From contig JBFMFH010000119.1 in assembly GCA_040752275.1 (NCBI GenBank), positions 1-6,977 of the forward strand: a stretch of 6,977 nt of DNA. The letters are read 5' to 3'. Both the position numbers and the translations under genes were made by a program. Shown piece after piece: positions 1 through 5,957 of this stretch (position 1 is the first letter of the stretch; the number at the start of each line of letters is the position of its first letter). The DNA is from JBFMFH01 sp040752275 (GTDB lineage: Bacteria; Acidobacteriota; Vicinamibacteria; Vicinamibacterales; JAKQTR01). The notes beneath the pieces were generated by a model. The model had not been told where the DNA came from, ran no database searches, and saw only the letters and a list, made by a program, of their open reading frames with translations.

Positions 1-690
1 GTGGTGCAGCTCGTCCCTCCCTTTCTCCGATGAGCCGAGCTGATCGAGCCATCGCTTGACGGCCTCACGGCTGCCCAGCCCGATGGCCAGGGCGGCCGCG
101 AACGTCACCCCGCCCAGCAGGATCAGCAGGACGGCCGGCACGGTGCCTCCCCCGATTCCCAGGTGCTCCATGGCGAGGGCAATCGCCAGGACGGCGATGG
201 CTCCCCGGGCCAGAGTCCCGATGGCTCGGGCCGGCGACAGGCCCATGTTGACCGCCGCAACGCGGATGCTGCGCTCGACGAAGCGGCTCAGCAGCACGCC
301 GACCGCCACGATGATGAGCGCGACGGCCACATGAGGCAGGTACAGGAAGAAGCGCCGGACCAGATCGGATGCCAGCACGGTGTCGAGCGAGTAGAGGGCG
401 AGCATCGCCGACATCAGGACGAGGAGCGCCTGGATCAGACGCGCCAGAGCCGCCGCCGCGCTGAAGATCCCGAAGCGCTCCAGCCATGTGGCCAGGCCCA
501 GCCGGTCCGAATGGAGGTCGAGCCGCGACCGGCGCAGCGTCCACCGCGAGATGCGGCCGACGATGGCCGCGAAGAAGAGCCCGATCGCGAGGAAGAGGAG
601 GCCGGCCAGCACGTTCGGCAGCACTGCGAGGCTCTGCTGCGTGAACTGCTGCCACGCCCGCACGAACACCTGCCGCACGACGTCCCACAT
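1..690 (-). CDS. Mechanosensitive-channel-like membrane protein (conserved TM helix family), 3' end cut by window
   Basis: This frame is open for 230 codons from ATG at 690 to the window edge with no stop, so the C-terminus is missing. The protein is strongly hydrophobic, with likely membrane segments near residues 22-44, 78-101, 116-136, 158-175 and 181-204. Residues 24-46 (LPNVLAGLLFLAIGLFFAAI...) and the repeat-like stretch near 117-140 match the pattern of the 'conserved TM helix' family related to MscS channels, in which P-N-(hydrophobic)-G-hydrophobic segments recur. The ending ALAIGLGSREAVKRWLD resembles the GLG-R segment that closes these proteins. No MscS beta domain is visible in the part shown, so calling it a gated channel is an inference. 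A good Shine-Dalgarno AAGGAG lies at 699-704, 8 nt before the start. It lies 119 nt downstream of a compatible-solute operon on the same strand, which fits osmotic solute release, though co-transcription is not shown. Confidence 0.75.
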   Translation of the reverse strand, partial: MWDVVRQVFVRAWQQFTQQSLAVLPNVLAGLLFLAIGLFFAAIVGRISRWTLRRSRLDLHSDRLGLATWLERFGIFSAAAALARLIQALLVLMSAMLALYSLDTVLASDLVRRFFLYLPHVAVALIIVAVGVLLSRFVERSIRVAAVNMGLSPARAIGTLARGAIAVLAIALAMEHLGIGGGTVPAVLLILLGGVTFAAALAIGLGSREAVKRWLDQLGSSEKGRDELHH

Positions 691-698
691 GGTTCTGT

Positions 699-704
699 CT
701 CCTT
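699..704 (-). promoter_or_regulatory. Ribosome binding site for the channel-like gene
   Basis: AAGGAG on the minus strand, 8 nt upstream of the ATG at 690. It supports that start and shows that this gene has its own initiation signal rather than relying on coupling to the gene upstream. Confidence 0.7.
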
Positions 705-719
705 CGGCGGAACCCTCAG

Positions 720-734
720 CTCACGAACCGTGAG
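720..734 (-). other. Small stem-loop in the gap before the channel-like gene
   Basis: CTCACG pairs with CGTGAG as a perfect 6-bp stem around a 3-nt loop. It sits 29 nt before the Shine-Dalgarno-start region of the channel-like gene and just downstream of the hairpin at 753-768. No T-run follows on the minus strand, so a classic intrinsic terminator is not supported. It could be a minor leader structure or chance. Confidence 0.35.
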
Positions 735-752
735 GGCGTTCCCTTCAGGCTC

Positions 753-768
753 GCGGGCCGAAGCCCGC
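753..768 (-). terminator. GC hairpin with TTCG loop after the solute operon (possible terminator or attenuator)
   Basis: On the minus strand, GCGGGC pairs with GCCCGC around TTCG. This forms a 6-bp all-GC stem closed by the C(UUCG)G tetraloop, an unusually stable RNA loop. It lies 42-57 nt after the stop of the last glycosyltransferase gene (TGA at 812-810) and before the channel-like gene. There is no U-tract, so it may be a weak terminator, a 3'-end stabiliser or a processing site that separates expression of the channel gene from the operon. Confidence 0.4.
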
Positions 769-809
769 CGGCCCCGTACGCGTCGGCTATCGCCAAGGCG
801 GCACCCGAA

Positions 810-2123
810 TCAGACCGGCCGGCTGCCGCCGCCGGGCCGGGCCGCCGGACGCCCGGGTCTCTTCGCCCACAGCCGGACGAGTTCGTCCTTCTGCCCTTCG
901 AACCTGACGCACAACTCCTCGAGCCGGCCCTCGACCTGGTCGGCCGAGGCCTCCAGCAGTTCGTTGACGAACGAGGCGACACGCCCCATGTAGAGCGGGA
1001 GGGCCGCGCGCAGCAGCACCTCCCGATCCATGACGCGATGATGATAGGCGGAGGCCACCCCGTAGACCAGCGACACCCACAGGTCGTCGTCCATGCGGAA
1101 CGCGCGGCCTACCTGTGTTGACAGCCGAACGAGCCGGCTCATGCTGCCGGCATCGAAGATGTCCGACCAGATGTCGCCGAGCTCCCGGACGCCGCGGGAG
1201 AAGTGCTCGACGAGGCGGTTCAGGTTGACCGACACGGGCTCGAGGCCGACCGCGAACGGGAACCCCAGCGTGGGCACGGGCTGCGATGCCTTCACCGTGG
1301 CCCAGACCGCCTCGTGCGTCTCCATCATCCGGAACAGCGTGCCGAGGACCTGCACGAACATCCCGCTCAGGTCGGCCGACGGGTCCTTGGCGTCGTGGAT
1401 CTTGGCGCCCAGAAAGGCCTGACACACGCGATAGTCGCCGCACAACGCGGTGGTCGTCATCCAGATGTCGATCCCGTAGCGGGCGACATCGGTGTCCCAC
1501 ACGGGCTCGGTCAGGTAGTGTGACACCAGGCGCGCGGACATGCCGAACTCGCCGCCGATGGGCTGGCGGACCCGGCGGCCGTACAGGGCTCGTGTCAGCG
1601 GATAGACGATGCTGTTCGTGATTGTGCCGTCGAACTTGTGCCGCAAGTAGTACGGGGCCACGTAATCGAACTCACGCTCCAGCACCGGGGCTACGAGCAA
1701 CTGGATCCATTCGGGTGTGATGCTCCGCAAGTCCGAGTCCACCACGGCGCAGGCCCTGGCTCCCAGCACTTCGGCGGATCGGAAGATGCACCGGAACGCG
1801 CTGCCCTTGCCGGGAATCCCGTGGTAGGGCACGCTGAAGCGGGCCGCCGGCGTCACCGGGTGCGACAGCAGCAGGAGTCCAGCATCGCTGGCGGCCAGAT
1901 CGCGGACGACACCGGGCGTCCCGTCCTTCGACCCCCCGTCCGAGTTGAGGATGACCGCGCGCCGCTGCGGGAAGTATTTCGCGAGCCCGGCCTGTGCGGC
2001 ACCGACCACATGGCCGATCGTCCCGGCGTTCTGGTAGCTGGGAACGCCGATGACGATGTCGGCGCTTCCGAGTTCGTTGAGCCGCTGGATGGCTTCACGC
2101 GGAAGCACCTCTTCGCGCGTCAT
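810..2123 (-). CDS. GT-A glycosyltransferase, mannosylglycerate/glucosylglycerate synthase-like
   Basis: The 437-residue protein has a GT-A nucleotide-sugar transferase layout. An N-terminal strand with VPSYQNAGTI (27-36) is followed by SDGGSKDGT (61-69), GIPGKG (102-107), the metal-binding DSD motif (D129-S-D131), QPIGGEFGM (187-195), GIDIW (217-221) and KIHD (241-244, H243). The order DxD, QPxGGE, GID and a late metal-ligand histidine matches what I recall of Rhodothermus mannosylglycerate synthase and related GT78-like enzymes. The C-terminal 190 residues are mostly helical and end in a basic Pro/Arg/Gly tail. The start at 2123 is chosen because its ATG overlaps the phosphatase stop (ATGA) and has an AGGAG 8 nt upstream; an ATG at 2159 lacks this support. 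It is the third gene of a compatible-solute operon. Likely roles are mannosyl transfer to glucosylglycerate (MggS/MggA-like) or one-step glucosylglycerate or mannosylglycerate synthesis. Donor and acceptor cannot be decided from sequence alone. Confidence 0.75.
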   Translation of the reverse strand: MTREEVLPREAIQRLNELGSADIVIGVPSYQNAGTIGHVVGAAQAGLAKYFPQRRAVILNSDGGSKDGTPGVVRDLAASDAGLLLLSHPVTPAARFSVPYHGIPGKGSAFRCIFRSAEVLGARACAVVDSDLRSITPEWIQLLVAPVLEREFDYVAPYYLRHKFDGTITNSIVYPLTRALYGRRVRQPIGGEFGMSARLVSHYLTEPVWDTDVARYGIDIWMTTTALCGDYRVCQAFLGAKIHDAKDPSADLSGMFVQVLGTLFRMMETHEAVWATVKASQPVPTLGFPFAVGLEPVSVNLNRLVEHFSRGVRELGDIWSDIFDAGSMSRLVRLSTQVGRAFRMDDDLWVSLVYGVASAYHHRVMDREVLLRAALPLYMGRVASFVNELLEASADQVEGRLEELCVRFEGQKDELVRLWAKRPGRPAARPGGGSRPV

Positions 2124-3031
2124 CTCGTCGTCTCCTGCCCGGATGGTCCGGGCGCGCAATCCCCGCCCGGGCCGGGCCAGCTCGCGTCCGGATCGACGGT
2201 CCTGATCATCGACGGCAGCGCACCGTCGATGACCTCAGCGACACCCTTCGGGCCCACGTGCGGCGTCACGAGGGCGCCAGGCAGACGGTTCTGCAGTTCG
2301 GCGGTCACCTCCGGATCGTGGCCGCGCACGATCACGGCGACGTCGGTGGCGGCCAGCATGGCCTCATCGTTCAGCCCGTCACCGAATCCGACGAGCAGCG
2401 GCCGGCTGCTGCCTGCAGCCAGTACGTCGCGCAAGAGACGGACGGCCGCGCCCTTGTCGTGCGGGCCGCTCGCATGATGGTACCGCCCACCCCGCGTCAG
2501 CGTGAGCCCCTGATCCCTGCAGGAGCGCGCGAGTCTGTCTGCCGCATCGGCGCCGGCGTCCAGCATCAGGAATGGCTCGCCGAAGTCGCGGCACTTCGCC
2601 AGCCGGGCCCGCGGTACGGAGAGCCCGCTGTCGGCCGCCACATCCTCCGCGGTCATGTCGGTGAACCCGCGGATGCGAACGTGCGCCGCCCCGGCTGCTG
2701 AGCGCAGCCGCGCGACGACCTGCGCGTGTGGAAGCCCCATGCCGATCAGATCGTACCCCCCAAGCCGCCGGAAAGGCCAGCAGCCCGCCGGAACAGACCC
2801 GGCCGCGAAGAACACCCCGCCGCCATTCTCGGTGATGAATGGGCCTGTCAGCCCCAGGTCCCGCTGGACGGCTTCGATCTCCGCCCGGGTCTTGCTCGAG
2901 CACAGGACGATCACCGCGCCGGCGCGGCGAAGTCGGTCGAGCGCGGGCCTGACGGCCACGGCCGAGTAGGTGTCGTGATCGAGCAGGGTGCCATCGAGGT
3001 CGCTGACGACCACGAGGCTACGGCGGCCCAT
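2120..3031 (-). CDS. HAD-IIB glucosyl-/mannosyl-3-phosphoglycerate phosphatase
   Basis: The 303-residue cytosolic protein is a HAD phosphatase of the Cof/MpgP type. Motif I is DLDGTLL (D11, D13), motif II is LCSSKT (S45/S46), ENGG lies at 68-71, the motif III lysine is in HDKGAA (K193), and motif IV is GFGDGLND (D218, D222). GGRYHH (181-186) resembles the substrate-side GGRF/YHH segment of mannosyl-3-phosphoglycerate phosphatases. The family removes phosphate from sugar-3-phosphoglycerate. Next to a GpgS-like gene, the expected reaction is glucosyl-3-phosphoglycerate to glucosylglycerate plus phosphate. A mannosyl or mannosylglucosyl substrate is possible. It starts 9 nt after the GpgS-like stop, with only a weak G-rich sequence as ribosome site, which suggests coupling. 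After about residue 278 a Pro/Gly-rich tail goes beyond the usual fold; its codons carry the ribosome site of the next gene. Confidence 0.85.
   Translation of the reverse strand: MGRRSLVVVSDLDGTLLDHDTYSAVAVRPALDRLRRAGAVIVLCSSKTRAEIEAVQRDLGLTGPFITENGGGVFFAAGSVPAGCWPFRRLGGYDLIGMGLPHAQVVARLRSAAGAAHVRIRGFTDMTAEDVAADSGLSVPRARLAKCRDFGEPFLMLDAGADAADRLARSCRDQGLTLTRGGRYHHASGPHDKGAAVRLLRDVLAAGSSRPLLVGFGDGLNDEAMLAATDVAVIVRGHDPEVTAELQNRLPGALVTPHVGPKGVAEVIDGALPSMIRTVDPDASWPGPGGDCAPGPSGQETTR
2132..2136 (-). promoter_or_regulatory. Ribosome binding site deciding the start of the second glycosyltransferase
   Basis: AGGAG on the minus strand, 8 nt before the ATG at 2123 and inside the last codons of the phosphatase gene. 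Together with the ATGA overlap it favours 2123 over the longer start at 2159 and implies translational coupling. Confidence 0.7.
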
Positions 3032-3040
3032 TGGCGTTCG

Positions 3041-4276
3041 CTACCCGTCCCGCGACGTTCCCCCGACCAGGCCGGCGTCGCTGGTGACGGCCTGCAGCAG
3101 ATCGTCCAGGAACGTCGGCAGCGCCGAGGTGATCCGGCTCCAGTTCGGGATGAGCGGGGCGCCCAACGGATCCTCGATGTACCGCTGGCACGCGAGCTTC
3201 AGCGCCTCGGCGAACGCGGCCACGATGACTTCTTCCTCGTGGCGATCGAAGGGCAGACTGTTGATGGCCGCGTCGGCGTGATACCGGGTGATGGTGTCCT
3301 GCGCGGTTCGGATGTACTGGACGAGCAGCGTCTTGAACACGCCGTCGGTGAACACGAACCCCTCGGCCGCAAGCGTCCGGATGAGATTCTGCGCGATATC
3401 CACGCACATCTTGGTCAACCCCGCCGTCGGATCTCCGGCCGACAGCACCTGATGCTTGTGGTCGTAGTTCTCGCATAGTTCGGTCTGGCAGATCCGCTTG
3501 AGGGCGCAGTTGCGGTAGATCTCGCCCAGCACGCCCACCTCGAGGCCCCAGTCCGACGGAATCCGGTTCGACCGGGCCAGGTCCGCGCGCATGGCGAACT
3601 CGCCCGCCAGCGCATACCTGAAGCTGTCGAGGTACACGAGGAACGGCGCACGCCCCACGATCGTCTGCAGCGAGCGGACGAGGGGCGTGAAGAACAGCCG
3701 CGTGACGCGCCCGTTCAGGCGGTCGCTCACCCGCGAGTAGTAGCCCTTGGCGAACTCGAAGTCGACATTCGGGTCCACGATCGGGTAGCACAGCCGGGCC
3801 AGCATCTCCCGCGAGTAGGTCACGATGTCGCAGTCGTGGACGGCAATCACGCTGCACGTCGCCTCCGCAAGCACATAGCCGTAGCCGATCCAGCAAGCCA
3901 GGCCCTTGCCTGTTCTCGACGGCAGGAGGTCGGCGTCCGCCAGTTGGTCGTACAGCGCCTGCACGCGCGGGCCCTCGAGCCAGATGATCCGCACCTTCTG
4001 CGGCAGCCGCGAGAAGAACGACATGGCCCGCTCATAGTCGGCCGCGGAGGCGCGACCCAGGCTCACCACGATGGTGTCGAGATAGCGCACCCGGGTCAGC
4101 TCATCAACGATGTGCGCGAGGGCCGGCCGGTCGAGCTCGTCGATCAAGCATGGCAGGACCAAGGCGATCCGCCGTCGCCGGGCGTGCCGCTCGAGTTGAG
4201 CCGTGAGGGCATCCAGGTTGCCGGTCTGAAGCCGGTGCAGCGTTGCTACAACGCCCGTCTGGTAGAAATCGGCCAC
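3041..4276 (-). CDS. gpgS: Glucosyl-3-phosphoglycerate synthase-like glycosyltransferase (GpgS type)
   Basis: The 411-residue protein belongs to the GT-A glycosyltransferases annotated as glucosyl-3-phosphoglycerate synthases in many Gram-negative bacteria. Visible landmarks are the N-terminal MADFYQTGVVATLHRL, VLPCLIDEL (40-48), RTGKGLACW (121-129), the metal site HDCDIVTYSR (D148, D150), FAKGYYSR (175-182), GEFAMR (225-230), SDWGLEVGVLGE (241-252) and YDHKHQ (271-276), where a histidine is the likely late metal ligand. The expected reaction is NDP-glucose plus 3-phosphoglycerate to glucosyl-3-phosphoglycerate, the first step of glucosylglycerate synthesis in the cytosol. It is longer than mycobacterial GpgS (about 320 residues), mainly from a C-terminal helical extension. 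The start is a GTG at 4276 with AGGGGG 4 nt upstream. It leads a three-gene operon with phosphatase and second transferase. Donor specificity (glucose or mannose) is inferred from family resemblance, not proven. Confidence 0.8.
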   Translation of the reverse strand: MADFYQTGVVATLHRLQTGNLDALTAQLERHARRRRIALVLPCLIDELDRPALAHIVDELTRVRYLDTIVVSLGRASAADYERAMSFFSRLPQKVRIIWLEGPRVQALYDQLADADLLPSRTGKGLACWIGYGYVLAEATCSVIAVHDCDIVTYSREMLARLCYPIVDPNVDFEFAKGYYSRVSDRLNGRVTRLFFTPLVRSLQTIVGRAPFLVYLDSFRYALAGEFAMRADLARSNRIPSDWGLEVGVLGEIYRNCALKRICQTELCENYDHKHQVLSAGDPTAGLTKMCVDIAQNLIRTLAAEGFVFTDGVFKTLLVQYIRTAQDTITRYHADAAINSLPFDRHEEEVIVAAFAEALKLACQRYIEDPLGAPLIPNWSRITSALPTFLDDLLQAVTSDAGLVGGTSRDG

Positions 4277-4280
4277 GACA

Positions 4281-4286
4281 CCCCCT
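4281..4286 (-). promoter_or_regulatory. Ribosome binding site for the GTG start of the gpgS-like gene
   Basis: AGGGGG on the minus strand with 4 nt between it and the GTG at 4276. It is the only good site near the 5' end of the frame, and it makes this GTG the likely start. Confidence 0.6.
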
Positions 4287-4301
4287 ATTCACCCGATATC
4301 A

Positions 4302-4345
4302 GCCTAGTCCGTCACCCGAGTTGACCATCATCATGTGACCTAGGC
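4302..4345. repeat. Imperfect inverted repeat upstream of the gpgS-like gene
   Basis: GCCTAG-tcc-GTCAC (4302-4315) is the reverse complement of GTGACCTAGGC (4335-4345) except for a 3-nt insertion in the left arm. The spacer is 19 nt. It lies 26-69 nt before the GTG of the gpgS-like gene, where an operator or a 5'-leader hairpin could sit. Function is inferred from position only. Confidence 0.45.
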
Positions 4346-4361
4346 CGCGGGACTACCTCGT

Positions 4362-4404
4362 CTGGGCGAAGTCGAAGGCCCTGGCCTGAGCGGAGTCGAA
4401 GGCC
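4362..4404. repeat. Two 19-nt direct repeats of a CTGAGCGGAGTCGAAGG-type element
   Basis: Copies at 4362-4380 (CTGGGCGAAGTCGAAGGCC) and 4386-4404 (CTGAGCGGAGTCGAAGGCC) agree at 17 of 19 positions, with a 24-nt period and a 5-nt spacer. GGCC ends flank the spacer. From memory, motifs like CTTCGACTCCGCTCAGG are scattered between genes in many bacterial genomes, so this may be a REP-like dispersed element rather than a local operator. Confidence 0.6.
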
Positions 4405-4448
4405 ATTCTACCAGGACCTTCACGGGATCGGTCGACGACAAGCCGGGA

Positions 4449-4454
4449 TACACT
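4449..4454 (+). promoter_or_regulatory. Possible -10 element for leaderless transcription of the kinase gene
   Basis: TACACT fits the TANNNT pattern and ends 6 nt before the GTG at 4461, placing a transcript start at or next to the start codon. No Shine-Dalgarno lies in the preceding bases, which agrees with a leaderless mRNA. No clear -35 is seen at the usual distance. Confidence 0.35.
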
Positions 4455-4460
4455 GTCGTC

Positions 4461-5957
4461 GTGACGCACACGGCCCCGGAGCCCTCCGACGCCGGCTCGG
4501 TTGCTCTGCCGACCGGGTCTCCCGGCCGCCATCCCATCGCCATGCGGGCGATGGTGGGTGCCGGGTTCCTCCTCGTCCTGCTGCTCTGGCTGGCGTCGGG
4601 GATCGACTTGCTCGTCCGCTACGAGCAGTATCAGACTCGCGCCGCGCAGGCCTGGGAGGGTTTCAACCGAAGCGAGCAGGCGCTGGCGAACGTCCGCGTC
4701 AACATGCTCATCGGCGCCATAAATGTGCGCGATGCTCTGCTCGATACCGACCCCGGCAATGTCGAAGGCTACAGGGTGTCGCTCCGCGAGAACCGCGCAG
4801 CCACCATCGAAGCCCTGGACGAGCTCGCCCAGGCCGTCCCTTCGGCTCAGCAGGACTCGCTGGCAGGGCTGAGAGCCGCAGTCGAGGACTACTGGGAGCT
4901 GACCGTGCCGCTACTCGAGGCGGATCTGCCGCAGCAGCCGGGCGAAATCAGGCGCCTGCTGAACACCGCGGTCCTGCCTCGCCGCCAGCTCGGCGTCAAC
5001 ATCAGCGACCAGATCCGCGTCGTCAACCGCGCAGCCTTCGAGACGCGCCAGCAAGAGGTCCTCGCAATGGCCGAAGAGTCGCAGCGCCGTGCCTGGTTGA
5101 CTGGCACGATCGCCCTCGTGCTGAGTCTGCTCGTGGTGGTGGTCGTGGCGGTGTATGTGGGCCGCCTCGAGTCGCAGGTGCGTGTGCAACTGGCCAAGGA
5201 CGTGGAGAACACGCGGAACCTCCAGGCGCTGTCGGCCAGGCTCGTCCGCGCTCAGGAGGAGGAGCGCCGCCTCATCGCCCGGGAGCTGCACGACGAGGTC
5301 GGGCAGGCACTGACGGCGGTCAAGCTCGAGCTGGCCGCGGCCCAGCGTGGCAAGGATCCCCTCAGGCTCGCGCAGGCGCTGACCGAGGTCAAGTCCATCG
5401 CCGACGATGCGCTCCAGACCGTCAGGAACCTCTCCCAGCTCTTGCGCCCGCCGATGCTCGACGAACTCGGGCTGCCCGAGACGCTCACCTGGTACCTCAA
5501 GGGCTTCTCGACCCGCACGGGTATCCGGACGGAGCTTCGCCAGGTCAACAAGCTGGCGCGGGCGAGCCCCGAGATCGAAACCTGCATCTACCGGGTGGTG
5601 CAGGAGGCTACCACGAACGTGGCGCGCCACGCCCGCGCATCCACCTGCCGAATCACAGTCCAGCAGCTCTCCGCATCGATCCTGGTGACAGTCGAGGACG
5701 ATGGCTGCGGATTCGATACCGGGGCACTCGCTGACCGGCCCGCGAAGGGGATGGGTCTGCTCGGGATGACCGAGCGCGTGACCGGCTTCGGCGGGCAGAT
5801 GCACATCGAGAGCCAGGAGGACAGGGGAACCCGGGTCACCGTCGAACTGCCGATACTCGTCGCGGCCGACACGGACGCGGCTCCAGCGCCGGCGGCGGAA
5901 CCCTCGGTCCCGTCGCTGGAGAAGGGAGAGCTCAGTGCTTCGAATTATGCTCGCTGA
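4461..5957 (+). CDS. Membrane sensor histidine kinase, NarX/DesK (HisKA_3) type
   Basis: The 498-residue kinase has a transmembrane helix at about 30-52 and an extracytoplasmic, mostly helical sensor region (about 53-210) resembling four-helix-bundle or CHASE3-like sensors. A second membrane helix (about 213-233) and a short coiled linker follow. The dimerisation/phosphoacceptor box is RRLIARELHDEVGQAL, with H277 as the autophosphorylated histidine. The ATPase domain shows the N box QEATTNVARHA (N386), DDGCGF (413-418) and GMGLLGM (430-436). This is the NarX/DesK/LiaS class, which pairs with LuxR-type regulators. An Ala/Pro-rich tail (about 470-498) extends past the ATPase domain and overlaps the regulator gene by 23 nt. 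The start at GTG 4461 has no ribosome site and may be leaderless; an internal ATG at 4542 (M28) would drop 27 residues but keep TM1. The stimulus is unknown; the osmolyte genes next door suggest an envelope or osmotic signal. Confidence 0.9.
   Translation: MTHTAPEPSDAGSVALPTGSPGRHPIAMRAMVGAGFLLVLLLWLASGIDLLVRYEQYQTRAAQAWEGFNRSEQALANVRVNMLIGAINVRDALLDTDPGNVEGYRVSLRENRAATIEALDELAQAVPSAQQDSLAGLRAAVEDYWELTVPLLEADLPQQPGEIRRLLNTAVLPRRQLGVNISDQIRVVNRAAFETRQQEVLAMAEESQRRAWLTGTIALVLSLLVVVVVAVYVGRLESQVRVQLAKDVENTRNLQALSARLVRAQEEERRLIARELHDEVGQALTAVKLELAAAQRGKDPLRLAQALTEVKSIADDALQTVRNLSQLLRPPMLDELGLPETLTWYLKGFSTRTGIRTELRQVNKLARASPEIETCIYRVVQEATTNVARHARASTCRITVQQLSASILVTVEDDGCGFDTGALADRPAKGMGLLGMTERVTGFGGQMHIESQEDRGTRVTVELPILVAADTDAAPAPAAEPSVPSLEKGELSASNYAR
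5924..5928 (+). promoter_or_regulatory. Ribosome binding site fixing the GTG start of the response regulator
   Basis: GGGAG lies 6 nt before GTG 5935, inside the kinase gene. It supports GTG rather than the ATG at 5947, which would remove the first strand of the receiver domain. Confidence 0.7.

Larger units (their letters stand above)
4277..4460. promoter_or_regulatory. Divergent intergenic region between the solute operon and the two-component genes
   Basis: These 184 nt must carry the promoters for the minus-strand gpgS-like operon and the plus-strand kinase gene. I see no strong sigma-70 pair on the minus strand; TGATAT near 4295 has only a weak -35 partner. The region holds an imperfect inverted repeat (4302-4345), two 19-nt direct repeats (4362-4404) and a TANNNT-type -10 (4449-4454). 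These are annotated separately. No small gene is evident. Confidence 0.6.

Noticed and set aside
65..688. Open frame of 207 codons on the minus strand, overlapping the channel-like gene in another frame
   Set aside because: The translation is Arg/Gly/Ala/Pro-rich without membrane segments or motifs; the frame starting at 690 gives the coherent membrane protein.
163..993. Open frame of 276 codons on the plus strand opposite the channel-like gene and the end of the transferase gene
   Set aside because: It spans two real minus-strand genes and their gap, and its translation is rich in Arg, Gln, His, Glu with no domain: an antisense shadow of GC-rich codons.
2124..2159. Upstream ATG at 2159 as start of the second glycosyltransferase
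   Set aside because: It would overlap the phosphatase gene by 40 nt with no ribosome site, whereas ATG 2123 has AGGAG at 8 nt and the ATGA coupling arrangement.
1638..2477. Open frame of 279 codons on the plus strand across the transferase/phosphatase junction
   Set aside because: It is antisense to two recognised enzymes with conserved catalytic motifs, and its own translation has none.
3041..4276. Assignment of the first transferase as mannosyl-3-phosphoglycerate synthase (MpgS)
   Set aside because: The layout (VLPCLIDEL, HDCDIVTYSR, SDWGLEVGVL, YDHKHQ) matches the GpgS-type family I recall, not the archaeal/Thermus MpgS pattern. Donor choice still needs an assay.
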